A DNA stretch of 64,000 bases from Bradyrhizobium guangdongense (GCF_006483445.1 NZ_PPPT01000071.1:1-64000), one strand, 5' to 3'. Counted from the stretch's first letter, positions 34,450 through 43,041 are shown. Notes: a model not told the origin generated them from the sequence alone. Translations and numbers: made by a program.

Positions 34450-35871
34450 ATGGTCCGCCATCTTCCCACGCTCTCGATCGCGATGTCGGTGACGTCGCTC
34501 GCGCTTCTCATCGCACAGCCGGCGACGGCGGAAACCGTCACGATCGGCATCGGCACGCAGGATACGACGACCAATACCGTGACCGCCGGCGTCGTCATCC
34601 GCCAGCTCAAGCTGCTCGAGAAATATCTGCCGACCGAGGGCAAATACGCCAACGTCAAGTTCGAGATGGAGTGGCAGAACTTCACCTCCGGTCCGCCCGT
34701 CACCAATGCGATGATGGCGAACAAGCTGCAGATCGGCATGATGGGCGACTATCCGCTGATCGTGAACGGCTTCACCTTCGAGAGCAATCCGGAGAGCAAA
34801 AGCCGCCTGATCGGCATCGCCGCCTACAGCCTGTCCGGCTCCGGCAACGGCATGGTGGTGCATAAGGATTCCGCCTACTACGATCTCGCCGATCTCAAGG
34901 GCAAGCTCGTCAGCGTTCCCTTCGGCTCCGCCGCGCATGGCATGGTGCTGAAGGCGCTGCAGGACCGCGGCTACCCCGCCGATTTCTTCCAGCTCGTGAG
35001 CCAGAGCCCGGAGGTCGGCTCGACCAATCTCCAGGAGAAGAAGATCGACGCGCATGCCGACTTCGTCCCCTTCGCCGAGCTGTTGCCGTTCCGCGGTTTT
35101 GCACGGAAAATCTTCGACGGTGTCGAGACCAATCTGCCGACCTTCCACGGCATCGTGGTGCGCACCGACTTTGCCGAAAAATACCCCGAAGTCGTCGTCG
35201 CCTACATGAAGGCGATTATCGCCGCCAACCAGTGGCTGCGCGACAATCCAAAACTCGCCGCCGAAAAGATCCAGGAATGGACCGGCATCAGCAAGGAAGT
35301 CGTCTACATCTTCTTAGGCCCCAGCGGCAACATGACGACCGATCCCTCGATCAAGCCCGCGCTGATCGATGCCGCCACCACCGACGTCAAGGTGCTGCAG
35401 AACCTCGGGCGCATGAAGGAGTTCGACCCCAAGAAGTGGGTCGACGACAGCTACATCCGCAAGGCCTATGCGGAGATGAAGCTGGACTATGACACTCAGC
35501 TCGCCAGCACGAAGAATTATGAGATTTCGGGCGAGGATAATTTCTGCAAGAAGCCGATCGGCGATCCCCGCAAGGCGGGCGAAGTCTGGGTCGACGAGGC
35601 CGGCATCCTGCCCTTTTCAAGCGCAACTTGCACGCTCGGCGCCTATGCCGACTACAAGGCCAAGGGCAAGAAGATCAACGTCACTTACGTCTTCGACACC
35701 GCCCGCGGCATCAAGCTGTTCGCGGACCAGGCCTTCTTCGCGGTCGGCAGCGACGAGATCGCACCGTTCCTCCTGAAGAAGGACGCCGAAGCCTATGCCG
35801 CCAAGATCAGCGGCAAGGTGCTCGGCTTCGAGGACGCGGTGAAGGCGGCGGTGACCGGAGGCAAGACGTGA
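34450..35871 (+). CDS. NitT/TauT-type substrate-binding protein with NosL-like C-terminal domain
   Basis: 473 residues from the second ATG (34450), which has AGAGG at 6 nt; an ATG at 34444 has none. A signal peptide ends near PATAE (residue 28). Residues 30 to about 330 form an SsuA/NMT1-type binding domain for small anions such as sulfonates (VKFEMEWQNFTSGPPVTNAM, VSVPFGSAAHGMVLKAL). The last 115 residues are an extra domain resembling NosL (AGILPFSSATCTLGAYADYK, then FFAVGSDEIAPFLLKKDAEA and GKVLGFEDAVKAA) with Cys366 and Cys394. NosL binds copper; here it may bind metal or ligand. Typical NitT/TauT receptors stop at 310-350 residues. Confidence 0.82.
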   Translation: MVRHLPTLSIAMSVTSLALLIAQPATAETVTIGIGTQDTTTNTVTAGVVIRQLKLLEKYLPTEGKYANVKFEMEWQNFTSGPPVTNAMMANKLQIGMMGDYPLIVNGFTFESNPESKSRLIGIAAYSLSGSGNGMVVHKDSAYYDLADLKGKLVSVPFGSAAHGMVLKALQDRGYPADFFQLVSQSPEVGSTNLQEKKIDAHADFVPFAELLPFRGFARKIFDGVETNLPTFHGIVVRTDFAEKYPEVVVAYMKAIIAANQWLRDNPKLAAEKIQEWTGISKEVVYIFLGPSGNMTTDPSIKPALIDAATTDVKVLQNLGRMKEFDPKKWVDDSYIRKAYAEMKLDYDTQLASTKNYEISGEDNFCKKPIGDPRKAGEVWVDEAGILPFSSATCTLGAYADYKAKGKKINVTYVFDTARGIKLFADQAFFAVGSDEIAPFLLKKDAEAYAAKISGKVLGFEDAVKAAVTGGKT

Positions 35872-36773
35872 GCAGCCCCGCCATTTTGCGGCATCCTGAA
35901 GACACCATGCAGACTGCGATGCCCGACGCGCCGCCGGCGCCCAGCGCCACGCCGCAAAGCGCGCCGGCATCGTTCGGCACGCTCGCGCTGCGCTGGTACC
36001 GGCTCAACCAGGGCAGCCTGCGGGCGACCGCGATCGGCATCGCCTCGCTGATCGCGTTCCTGATCGTCTGGCACCTGCTCACGACCTACCGCGTCGTCTT
36101 CTTCGTGCGCTTCACCAACGTACCCTCGCCGCTCGCGGTCTATGCGAGCTTCACCAAGGCGATCCACGATCCAAAATTCCTGATGCACATCCTCTTGAGC
36201 TGCCGGCGCATCCTGATGGGATTTTCGCTCGCCGCTTTGGTCGGCGTGCCGCTCGGGCTGATCATGGGCCGCTTCAAGCTGATCCACGAGATCATCTTCC
36301 CGGTTGCGGAAGTGCTGCGGCCGATCCCGGCGATCGCCTGGGTGCCGATGGCGATCATGCTGTGGCCGACCAACGAGCAGAGCATCGTTTACATCACCTT
36401 CCTCGGCTCGTTCTTCCCGATCCTCGTCAACACGCTGCACGGCATGTCGCTGGTCGATCCCGTGCTGGTGCGCGCCGCGCAATGCCTCGGTGCGCGCGAG
36501 CGCTCGATCTTCCGCGAGGTGTATTTCCCGGCCTCGCTGCCGCACATCTTCACCGGCCTCACCGTCGGCATGGGCGTGGCCTGGGTGTCGCTGATCGCCG
36601 CCGAGATGATCTCGGGCCAGTACGGCATCGGCTATTTCACCTGGGAAGCCTACTCGCTGGTGCAATACGCCGACATCGCGCTTGGCATGATCGCGATCGG
36701 CGTGCTCGGATTGGGCTCGAGCCTCCTGATCCGCGGCGCCGGCCAGATCGTGATGCCATGGAGGGCGAAATGA
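35868..36773 (+). CDS. NitT/TauT-type ABC transporter permease
   Basis: 301 residues with about six membrane helices of the binding-protein-dependent transport type. The ATPase-docking EAA loop reads AAQCLGARERSIFREVYFPASLP. The chosen GTG at 35868 has GGAGG at 7 nt and overlaps the upstream stop (GTGA); an ATG at 35907 has a weaker site. A Pro/Ala-rich stretch precedes the first helix. It pairs with the ATPase gene, which it overlaps by 4 nt. Confidence 0.88.
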   Translation: MSSPAILRHPEDTMQTAMPDAPPAPSATPQSAPASFGTLALRWYRLNQGSLRATAIGIASLIAFLIVWHLLTTYRVVFFVRFTNVPSPLAVYASFTKAIHDPKFLMHILLSCRRILMGFSLAALVGVPLGLIMGRFKLIHEIIFPVAEVLRPIPAIAWVPMAIMLWPTNEQSIVYITFLGSFFPILVNTLHGMSLVDPVLVRAAQCLGARERSIFREVYFPASLPHIFTGLTVGMGVAWVSLIAAEMISGQYGIGYFTWEAYSLVQYADIALGMIAIGVLGLGSSLLIRGAGQIVMPWRAK

Positions 36774-37642
36774 GCGAGATCAAAGTCGTCGCGCCGAAGG
36801 GCCACATCGAGGTCAAGAATTTCTCCCTCAGCTATGACAGCATCGAAGGTCCGGTTGAGGCCGTCACCGACACGCAGATCCACGTGAAGCCCGGCGAGTT
36901 CGTGTCCATCGTCGGCCCCTCCGGCTGCGGGAAGTCGACGCTGCTCAACGCGGTCGCGGGCTTCCTCAAGCCGACCACAGGCATCGTCACCGTCGACGGC
37001 GAACCCGTCAACGGGCCGAGCGCCGAGCGCGGCATGGTATTCCAGCAATATTCGCTGTTTCCCTGGAAGACGGTGCGGGAGAACGTCGAGTTCGGCCTCA
37101 AGATGCGCGGCATGTCGCGCTCGCAGCGCGAGCGCGCCGCGCGCACCCTGCTCGGCCTCGCCGGCCTGGAGGCGTTCGAAAAGCACTATCCGGAGCGGTT
37201 GTCCGGCGGCATGAAGCAGCGCGTCGGCATCGTGCGGGCGCTGGCGACGGGGCCAAAGGTGCTGCTGCTCGACGAGCCGTTCGGCGCGCTCGATGCGCAG
37301 ACCCGGGTCATCATGCAGCAGATCCTCACCAACATGTGGCAGCGGCTGAAGATCTCGGTGCTGTTCGTCACCCACGACATCGACGAGGCGATCTTCCTCT
37401 CCGACCGCGTCTACTGCATGACCGCGCGCCCCGGCTCGATCAAGGCGGAAATCCCGATCCCGCTGGAGCGGCCGCGGCAGCAGTCGATGATGATGTCCTC
37501 GGAGTTCCTGGCGCTGCGCCGCGGATTGATGTCGCTGATCCGCGAAGAGAGCCTGAAAGCCATGGGCGGCGAGATCACCGATCTCGGCATGCAGGGGCTG
37601 AACATCGAACTGCACGGCCACTCGCTGGCGGACGTGCTGTAG
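36770..37642 (+). CDS. NitT/TauT-type ABC transporter ATPase
   Basis: 290 residues. Walker A GPSGCGKST (about 45-53), Q-loop FQQYSLFPWKTV, signature RLSGGMKQRVGIVRAL, Walker B VLLLDEPFGALD and the switch His in LFVTHDIDEAI, all of SsuB/TauB type. A 50-residue C-terminal tail follows the core. Start ATG overlaps the permease stop (ATGA). The three genes from 34450 form a complete importer. Confidence 0.92.
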   Translation: MSEIKVVAPKGHIEVKNFSLSYDSIEGPVEAVTDTQIHVKPGEFVSIVGPSGCGKSTLLNAVAGFLKPTTGIVTVDGEPVNGPSAERGMVFQQYSLFPWKTVRENVEFGLKMRGMSRSQRERAARTLLGLAGLEAFEKHYPERLSGGMKQRVGIVRALATGPKVLLLDEPFGALDAQTRVIMQQILTNMWQRLKISVLFVTHDIDEAIFLSDRVYCMTARPGSIKAEIPIPLERPRQQSMMMSSEFLALRRGLMSLIREESLKAMGGEITDLGMQGLNIELHGHSLADVL

Positions 37643-37652
37643 GCGCTGGCCC

Positions 37653-37802
37653 CCTTCTCCCCCTGTGGGAGAAGGTGGCGCGAAGCGCCGGATGAGGGGT
37701 TGCCTCAGCAGATTCAAATCGCGAGAGAGTCACTCGCGGAGAGAGACCCCTCACCCGGCTCCGCGTGCCGCGGAGCCACCCTCTCCCACAAGGGGAGAGG
37801 GT
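37653..37802. repeat. Cluster of hairpins between convergent genes
   Basis: Three hairpins lie between the ATPase gene and the convergent exporter gene: CCTTCTCCC/GGGAGAAGG (37653-37675), GGCTCCGCG/CGCGGAGCC (37757-37777) and ACCCTCTCCC with GGGGAGAGGGT (37778-37802). The outer two are related to the palindrome at 12-37. They are REP-type elements that probably act as a two-way terminator. Confidence 0.65.
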
Positions 37803-37809
37803 GAGATCC

Positions 37810-38865
37810 TCACTTGAACCAGTGCACCAACCCGATGCTGATCGCGAGCAGCAGCATCAGGGACAGCGTGACCGCGGCGGTCACGCGTCCCCCGACATTG
37901 GCGAGCACGCGCACATCGACGCCAAGACCAAGTGCGGCCATTGACACCACGGTGAGGAAGCCCGTGATCGTCGTCAGTGGGCTCACGACGCTTGTGGGCA
38001 CGACTTCGAGCGAGCGTAACGTTGCCAGTGCCAGAAAACCCAGGATGAACCAGGGCACCAGGCGGAAGAAGCCGACGGATTTCTTCTGTGCACCGCCCTG
38101 CCGGGACATGAACAGCGAGAGCGCGATCACCACCGGTCCCAGCATCAGCACGCGCATCAGTTTCACCAGCGTGCCGATCTGCGTGCTGACCAGCCCCGCC
38201 GGCAGCGTCGCGGCCAGCACTTGCGGCACCGCGTAGACGGTGAGGCCCGCAAGAATACCGTATTGCGTCGCCGATAATTGCAGCAGCGGGATCAGCAGCG
38301 GCAGGCCCAGCACCATCATCACGCCGAGAATCGCCGTGAACGAGATCGAGGACGCGATCTCGTCGCTGTCGGCGCCGATGATCGGCGCCACCGCCGCAAT
38401 CGCTGAATTGCCGCAGATCGAATTGCCACAGGCGATCAGGATCGACAGTCGCGTCCCCAGGCCAAGCAACCGGCTCAGGCCAAAGCTGACCGCCAGCGCG
38501 ACCACGACAATGGCGGCAATCGAGGCAAGCAAAGCGACGCCCGAGGCAGCAATCGCGGCAAAGCTGATGGATGCCCCCAGCAGCATGACCGCGACTTCGA
38601 GCAGCTGCTTGGCGCTGAAGGCGATGCCGGCCTGCCAACGCTCGGACGGTTTCCAGAAACTGCGCACGGCCATGCCGAGCAGGATCGCCATGACCAGCGC
38701 TTCGACATAGGGGTGTGCGAAATAATGCCGTTCGACGCCTTCGAGGCTTGCGGAAATGCCGGCCACCCCGATGCACAGGAGAATGCCGGGGATCAGCGCT
38801 GCGATACGGCTCGCGGGGGTTGCCGTTCCTGTGCCGGCTGCGGAGGATACTTTCTTATCGGCCAC
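37810..38865 (-). CDS. YeiH/UPF0324-family putative sulfate exporter
   Basis: 351 residues, GTG start with CGGGAGA upstream. About ten membrane helices; family marks are LGMAVRSFW, the ACGNSICGNSAIAAVAPII loop and the helix pair around GFLALATLRS. The YeiH/UPF0324 group includes exporters linked to sulfonate degradation, where sulfite, sulfate or sulfoacetate must leave the cell. It faces the NitT/TauT operon tail to tail. The family is firm; the anion is inferred. Confidence 0.85.
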   Translation of the reverse strand: MADKKVSSAAGTGTATPASRIAALIPGILLCIGVAGISASLEGVERHYFAHPYVEALVMAILLGMAVRSFWKPSERWQAGIAFSAKQLLEVAVMLLGASISFAAIAASGVALLASIAAIVVVALAVSFGLSRLLGLGTRLSILIACGNSICGNSAIAAVAPIIGADSDEIASSISFTAILGVMMVLGLPLLIPLLQLSATQYGILAGLTVYAVPQVLAATLPAGLVSTQIGTLVKLMRVLMLGPVVIALSLFMSRQGGAQKKSVGFFRLVPWFILGFLALATLRSLEVVPTSVVSPLTTITGFLTVVSMAALGLGVDVRVLANVGGRVTAAVTLSLMLLLAISIGLVHWFK

Positions 38866-39008
38866 TCAAGTCTCCCGAAGGAGAAGATTTTATACGCCCG
38901 AAGGCGCGAGTGGATAATATATTTCCAAGCGGGAGCTATGAAAGCAAGTAATGTCCTTCGGCGTCAATCATCCACACGTGCGAGCGTTTCGCGCGGGAGC
39001 GTTGGGCC

Positions 39009-39057
39009 GATCAGGCGATCCGGAAGATTAGAAGATCAGGCGATCAGAAGATCAGAT
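39009..39057. repeat. Short direct repeats around GATCAGGCGATC
   Basis: GATCAGGCGATC occurs at 39009-39020 and 39034-39045, with AGAAGATCAG at 39031-39040 (overlapping the second copy) and 39046-39055. They overlap the end of the small hypothetical gene below. Confidence 0.6.
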
Positions 39058-39262
39058 TCTTTGCGAGCGCGGCGACGCGGCTAAAGCCGTCGAAAACGCC
39101 GGGCTCGAAGAAGGCCGCGCGGGCCAGAACGATGGCGCCGACCAGCGACCAGAACAGGCCGGTGCCGGTCCAGAGCAGATATTTGGACGCGCGCGACTGC
39201 GGCCGGGCATCCCCTTGGGGGGCCAGGCGCTCGCCAAACGGCTCGAAATTCACGCGTTCCAT
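39044..39262 (-). CDS. Small hypothetical membrane protein
   Basis: 72 residues if started at MERVNFEPFGERL. One membrane segment (LLWTGTGLFWSLVGAIVLA, about residues 32-50) follows a short polar N-terminus, giving a typical small bacterial membrane protein. No clear Shine-Dalgarno sequence precedes this ATG; a longer frame starts at 39382. I do not recognise a family, and the gene could be spurious. Confidence 0.4.
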   Translation of the reverse strand: MERVNFEPFGERLAPQGDARPQSRASKYLLWTGTGLFWSLVGAIVLARAAFFEPGVFDGFSRVAALAKNLIF

Positions 39263-39696
39263 CGCAGCCAATCCATCAATTTCTGGCTGAAATGTCGTCG
39301 TTTCCAGCCCAAACAGCAATGGAAGCGATTGGCTTTTTTGGTCCTTGGAGGGGAAACTCCTTCCGCCGGGCGATGCAAGCACGATAGTTTTCTTCTCGGA
39401 GCCGAGCCGTCCCCTCTGGAGAGCGGGATGCCGGCCGCGTTGATCTCGTCGACTCCTGCGTGACCGCCTTGCTCACCAGGTGTCGGGTCGCGCGACGCCG
39501 CCCGCCAAACCCGTCGGCATGCCCCGTGCTGGTCGTTGCTTGCGCCCATCATGGCGGCGGCAAGGGTCAAGCACCGGAGCCCATCGGGCCAGAGTTGAAC
39601 GTTCCAGGCATCATTCCCCTTCGCGTTCCCGTTCGATCGCAAATCGCTGGGCCATAACAAGAATTTCAGGGGAAAGGGGGTGACGCCGAACCAGAG
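39263..39696. other. Region without recognisable genes
   Basis: About 430 nt with several short open frames on both strands, none with a ribosome site, a family motif or convincing codon use. It could hold decayed coding sequence. It ends at the operator-like palindrome of the TetR gene. Confidence 0.5.
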
Positions 39697-39719
39697 ATGA
39701 ATTACGAGTCATAATTCAT
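39697..39719. promoter_or_regulatory. Operator-like palindrome upstream of the TetR gene
   Basis: ATGAATTA at 39697-39704 and TAATTCAT at 39712-39719 are exact inverted arms with a 7-nt centre. It lies 61 nt before the tetR start in an unusually AT-rich patch. The form and size fit a TetR-family operator, so the regulator probably represses its own operon with the monooxygenase. Confidence 0.6.
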
Positions 39720-39780
39720 AAATGAGAGACGTGCCGGGCAATAATCGGCGCGTGCTGCGCGCCGAACTCAGGAGCGTTGA

Positions 39781-40428
39781 ATGACCGAAGCGCGAGCCAC
39801 GGCCAAGGTGACCAAGCTCAATCGCGTCGAGCGCAACGCCTGGACCAAGCAGAAGATCTTTGAGGCCGCGACCAAGGTCGTCGGCAAATATGGCTATGCG
39901 GAAGCGTCCGTCGCCCGCATCACCGAGCAGGCCGGCGTCGCGCAGGGTACCTTCTACAATCACTTCGAGAGCCGGCAGGAATTGCTGGATCAGCTCCTGC
40001 CAAAGATCGGTCTCGACATGGTGCATTTCATCCGCGCCCGCACCGGCACGGCGGATGCAGCGCGTCAGGAGATCGAGCGCTTCTCCGCGTTCTTCGACTT
40101 CATCCGCGAAGTCCCGGAATTCCTGCGCATCCTCAACGAAGCCGAATTCTTTGCGCCTTCCGGCTACCAGAAGCACCTCGACAACATCTCCACCGCCTAT
40201 GTCCGTATCCTGCGCCGCGCCCGGCTTGCGGGCGCGATCGCGGATTTCAGCGACGAGGAGTTCGAGGCCATCGTCCACATGCTGATGGGTGCGCGCGGCT
40301 ATCTCAGCCGTCGCTACTCCTATTCGGCTGACGGCGTCACCGCCGTGCCCGACCACGTCATCTCGGCCTATCGCAAGCTGATGACGCGCGGCCTGTTCAA
40401 CGCTTCCGGGGAGAAGACGACGCCATGA
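39781..40428 (+). CDS. TetR/AcrR-family transcriptional regulator
   Basis: 215 residues, AGGAG before the ATG. N-terminal TetR helix-turn-helix (about residues 22-70, with VARITEQAGVAQGTFYNHF), then an all-helical ligand domain. Its stop overlaps the start of the monooxygenase gene (ATGA), so the regulator and enzyme are made together. A ligand that is a substrate or product of the monooxygenase is likely. Confidence 0.9.
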   Translation: MTEARATAKVTKLNRVERNAWTKQKIFEAATKVVGKYGYAEASVARITEQAGVAQGTFYNHFESRQELLDQLLPKIGLDMVHFIRARTGTADAARQEIERFSAFFDFIREVPEFLRILNEAEFFAPSGYQKHLDNISTAYVRILRRARLAGAIADFSDEEFEAIVHMLMGARGYLSRRYSYSADGVTAVPDHVISAYRKLMTRGLFNASGEKTTP

Positions 40429-42344
40429 ACATCGAGCGCCCGCGCAGGCCACTCGACCTCGCCTCGGCGATTGCCGAAGGCGACATCCGCTGCCTCCTGA
40501 TGGTGCTGGTGCATATGACCGGCGACGAGCGCTGGCTCGAGCCGCCCTATCTGCCCAAGCGCGACATCCGCCTCATTCCCGAGCCTGATGCCGGAGTGCC
40601 GAAGGACGTTCAGGACGAAATCCGCGCCGCCGTCGTCAAGCTCTTTGCCGAGGGCACGCCAAGCCCCGTTATCACCGATCCCGGCGAAGCGCTTCTGCTG
40701 AAGATGATGCGCGCCTGCCTCGGCGAAAACGTCGCGCCGGAATACGCGCCTCTGATGCGCGAAGAGATGGGCTTTATCTCGCGCGAGGCACCCTGGACCA
40801 GGCGCCCCGCGGACGAGAAGCTCGCGCAACAGCATGTCCTGATCGTCGGTGCCGGCGTCTGCGCCATCGCGCTCGGCGTCGCGCTCGGCCATCTCGGTAT
40901 CCCCTACACCATCGTCGAGAAGAATGCCGAGCTCGGCGGCACCTGGTGGATCAACCGCTATCCCGGATGCGGCGTCGACACGCCGAACCATTCCTATTCC
41001 TACTCCTTTGGCTCGCTCAATCCCTGGACGCGCTATTTCTGCCAGCGCGAGGAATTGCTCGCCTATCTGCAGAAGGTCGCGGACGAATACGGCATCCGAA
41101 AGCACCTGCGCGTCAACACCGAGCTGACCTCGTCGCGCTGGGACGAAGGCAAGCGGCGCTGGATCTCGACGCTGAAGACCCTCGACGGCGAAGAGACCTT
41201 CGAATCGACCGCACTGGTCTCCGCCATCGGCCAGCTCAACGATCCCTCCCGCGCCCACTTCAAGGGCGAGGAGACCTTCCAAGGCCAGATCCTGCATTCG
41301 GCGCTGTGGTCAGGCGATATCAAGCTCGACGGCAAGCATGTCGCCGTGATCGGCACCGGCGCAACCTCGATGCAGCTCGTGCCTGCGATCGCCGACCGCG
41401 TCGCCTCCGTCACCGCCTATCAGCGCACCGCGCAATGGGCGCGGCCGGTGAAAGGCTACTCGGACCCGATCACGGAAGGTGCGCAATGGCTGCTCGCGCA
41501 TCTGCCCTTCTATGTGAAATGGTACCGCTTCAACATGTTCTGGCGCTACGGCGACGGCCTGTTGCCTTTCCTGCGCAAGGACCCGGCCTGGCCGCACCCC
41601 GAGCGGGCCGTCAACAAGGGCAATGACCGGCACCGGCAGGAGCTGACCGACTTCATCCTCTCGGAACTGAAGGACCGCCCCGACCTGATCGCTAAATGCG
41701 TGCCGGCCTATCCGCCCTATGGCAAGCGCATCCTGCTCGACAACAACTGGTTCAAGACGCTGACCAAGGACAATGTCGAGCTCGTCACCGACGCGATCGA
41801 CCATTTCGATCGCGGGGGCATCGTCACGTCCGACGGCGAGCGGCGTCCTGCCGACATCATCGTGATCGCCACCGGCTTCAAGGTCACCGAGATGGCCGCG
41901 CGCCTCAACATCACCGGACGCGGGGCCAAGAACCTGCGCGACGCCTGGGCGAACGACAACCCGACGGCGTTCCTCGGCCTTACCGTGCCCGACTTCCCGA
42001 ACTTCTTCTGCATGCTCGGTCCGAATTCCGGTCCGGCGCATGGCGGCAGCGTGATCTTCCAGTCGGAATGCCAGGCCCGCTACATCTCCGCCTGCCTCGT
42101 CGACATGATCGAGCAGGACATAGCCGCGATCGACGTCCGCCCGGACGTGCTCGACGATTACGTCCGCAAGGTCGATGTCGAGCACGAGGCGATGATCTGG
42201 ACCCACAAGGGCATGACCACCTACTACCGCAACAAGAAGGGCCGCGTGTTCTCGGCCATGCCATGGCGCTTCGTCGACTACTGGCGCATGACCCATGATC
42301 CGGACTTTGGGCAGTACCGGCTGACGAAGGCGCAAGCAACGTAG
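40425..42344 (+). CDS. Flavin-containing Baeyer-Villiger monooxygenase, HAPMO-like
   Basis: 639 residues. An N-terminal helical extension of about 130 residues precedes the FAD fold (VLIVGAGVCAIALG, about 138-150). The Baeyer-Villiger fingerprint FxGxxxHxxxW is present as FQGQILHSALW (about 284-294), followed by the NADPH fold VIGTGATSMQ (about 309). The length and extension match 4-hydroxyacetophenone monooxygenase (640 residues) more than shorter cyclohexanone-type enzymes. It would insert oxygen next to a ketone carbonyl, using NADPH and O2. Substrate unknown. Confidence 0.85.
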   Translation: MNIERPRRPLDLASAIAEGDIRCLLMVLVHMTGDERWLEPPYLPKRDIRLIPEPDAGVPKDVQDEIRAAVVKLFAEGTPSPVITDPGEALLLKMMRACLGENVAPEYAPLMREEMGFISREAPWTRRPADEKLAQQHVLIVGAGVCAIALGVALGHLGIPYTIVEKNAELGGTWWINRYPGCGVDTPNHSYSYSFGSLNPWTRYFCQREELLAYLQKVADEYGIRKHLRVNTELTSSRWDEGKRRWISTLKTLDGEETFESTALVSAIGQLNDPSRAHFKGEETFQGQILHSALWSGDIKLDGKHVAVIGTGATSMQLVPAIADRVASVTAYQRTAQWARPVKGYSDPITEGAQWLLAHLPFYVKWYRFNMFWRYGDGLLPFLRKDPAWPHPERAVNKGNDRHRQELTDFILSELKDRPDLIAKCVPAYPPYGKRILLDNNWFKTLTKDNVELVTDAIDHFDRGGIVTSDGERRPADIIVIATGFKVTEMAARLNITGRGAKNLRDAWANDNPTAFLGLTVPDFPNFFCMLGPNSGPAHGGSVIFQSECQARYISACLVDMIEQDIAAIDVRPDVLDDYVRKVDVEHEAMIWTHKGMTTYYRNKKGRVFSAMPWRFVDYWRMTHDPDFGQYRLTKAQAT

Positions 42345-42360
42345 CCGCGCAAACGGTGCA

Positions 42361-42583
42361 CCCTCTCCTCCCTTGTGCAGGGCAATCGCATATGCGTTTT
42401 CCATTGTTCGGCATGCTCGTGCCACAAACTCGTCATGCCCGGGCTTGTCCCGGGCATCCACGTTCTTCGTGCTGCGGGAAAGGTCGTGGATGGCCGGGAC
42501 AAGCCCGGCCATGACGATGTGGATATGTTCGTGCTCCAGGTATCACAGGGCATATGCGATTGCCCTGCCCTTGCGGGAGAGGG
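42361..42583. repeat. Nested inverted-repeat element (REPIN/MITE-like)
   Basis: Outer arms: AGGGCAATCGCATATG (42379-42394) is an exact complement of 42551-42566, and flanking CCCTCTCC (42361) mirrors GGAGAGGG (42576-42583). Inner arms at 42433-42462 and 42485-42514 (ATGCCCGGGCTTGTCC type) match in 28 of 30 positions. It starts 17 nt after the monooxygenase stop. Such two-level palindromes are typical of non-autonomous repeats spread in these genomes. Confidence 0.75.
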
Positions 42584-42613
42584 TGGCTTCGCGAAAGCCA
42601 ACGTCATCGCGCT

Positions 42614-42874
42614 TCAGCGGCCGGAGGCAACTCGTGCGCCGTCGACCGCATAGGGCCGCTGCTTCGTCTGCGTCGGGTGAACGAGGAATGCCGGCGGCTG
42701 CGTCGGACGCGGGCTCGACCGGACATACGGCTCCCACTTCAGATAGTGCGCGCGGCGTTTGCGCGAGATTCGTTCCCGCGTCCAGTATCCCGCTCCGAAC
42801 GAGACGGCGGCAATCGAGATCAAGATGAGCAAGCCAAGCATTCGCAGCATTCCGTGGTAAGTCCGGCGCACCAT
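42614..42874 (-). CDS. Small hypothetical membrane protein
   Basis: 86 residues. A membrane helix near the N-terminus (LRMLGLLILISIAAVSFGAG, about residues 10-29) is followed by a basic stretch (TRERISRKRR) and a polar Pro-rich tail. The basic residues after the helix suggest a cytoplasmic tail. No family recognised. The frame lies opposite to poorer frames, and an operator-like repeat cluster lies upstream, which supports a real gene. Confidence 0.5.
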   Translation of the reverse strand: MVRRTYHGMLRMLGLLILISIAAVSFGAGYWTRERISRKRRAHYLKWEPYVRSSPRPTQPPAFLVHPTQTKQRPYAVDGARVASGR

Positions 42875-42917
42875 CTGGCGCCATGAACCTAACCTCGGTG
42901 TGTCTGCATTGAGGAAT

Positions 42918-42979
42918 TTTCGCGATTGCGAAACCTTATCTTCGCAATCATTTCCGCGTGAGCACGGAACTATTGCGAA
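42918..42979. promoter_or_regulatory. Cluster of ATTGCGAA / TTCGCAAT motifs
   Basis: TTTCGC-GATT-GCGAAA is a perfect palindrome at 42918-42933. ATTGCGAA occurs at 42925-42932 and 42972-42979, and its complement TTCGCAAT at 42941-42948. The cluster lies 44-105 nt before the small membrane-protein start and 63 nt past the end of ald. It looks like a multi-site operator. Confidence 0.5.
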
Positions 42980-43041
42980 CGAGCAAATCCTATGTGCAAC
43001 TCGCTTCAGTTGTAGGCATGGTTGTGCCCATTCCGGCGCCG

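Noticed and set aside
39263-39696. Remnant transposase or gene fragment
   Set aside because: Short frames on both strands showed no transposase motif, terminal repeats or recognisable protein similarity.
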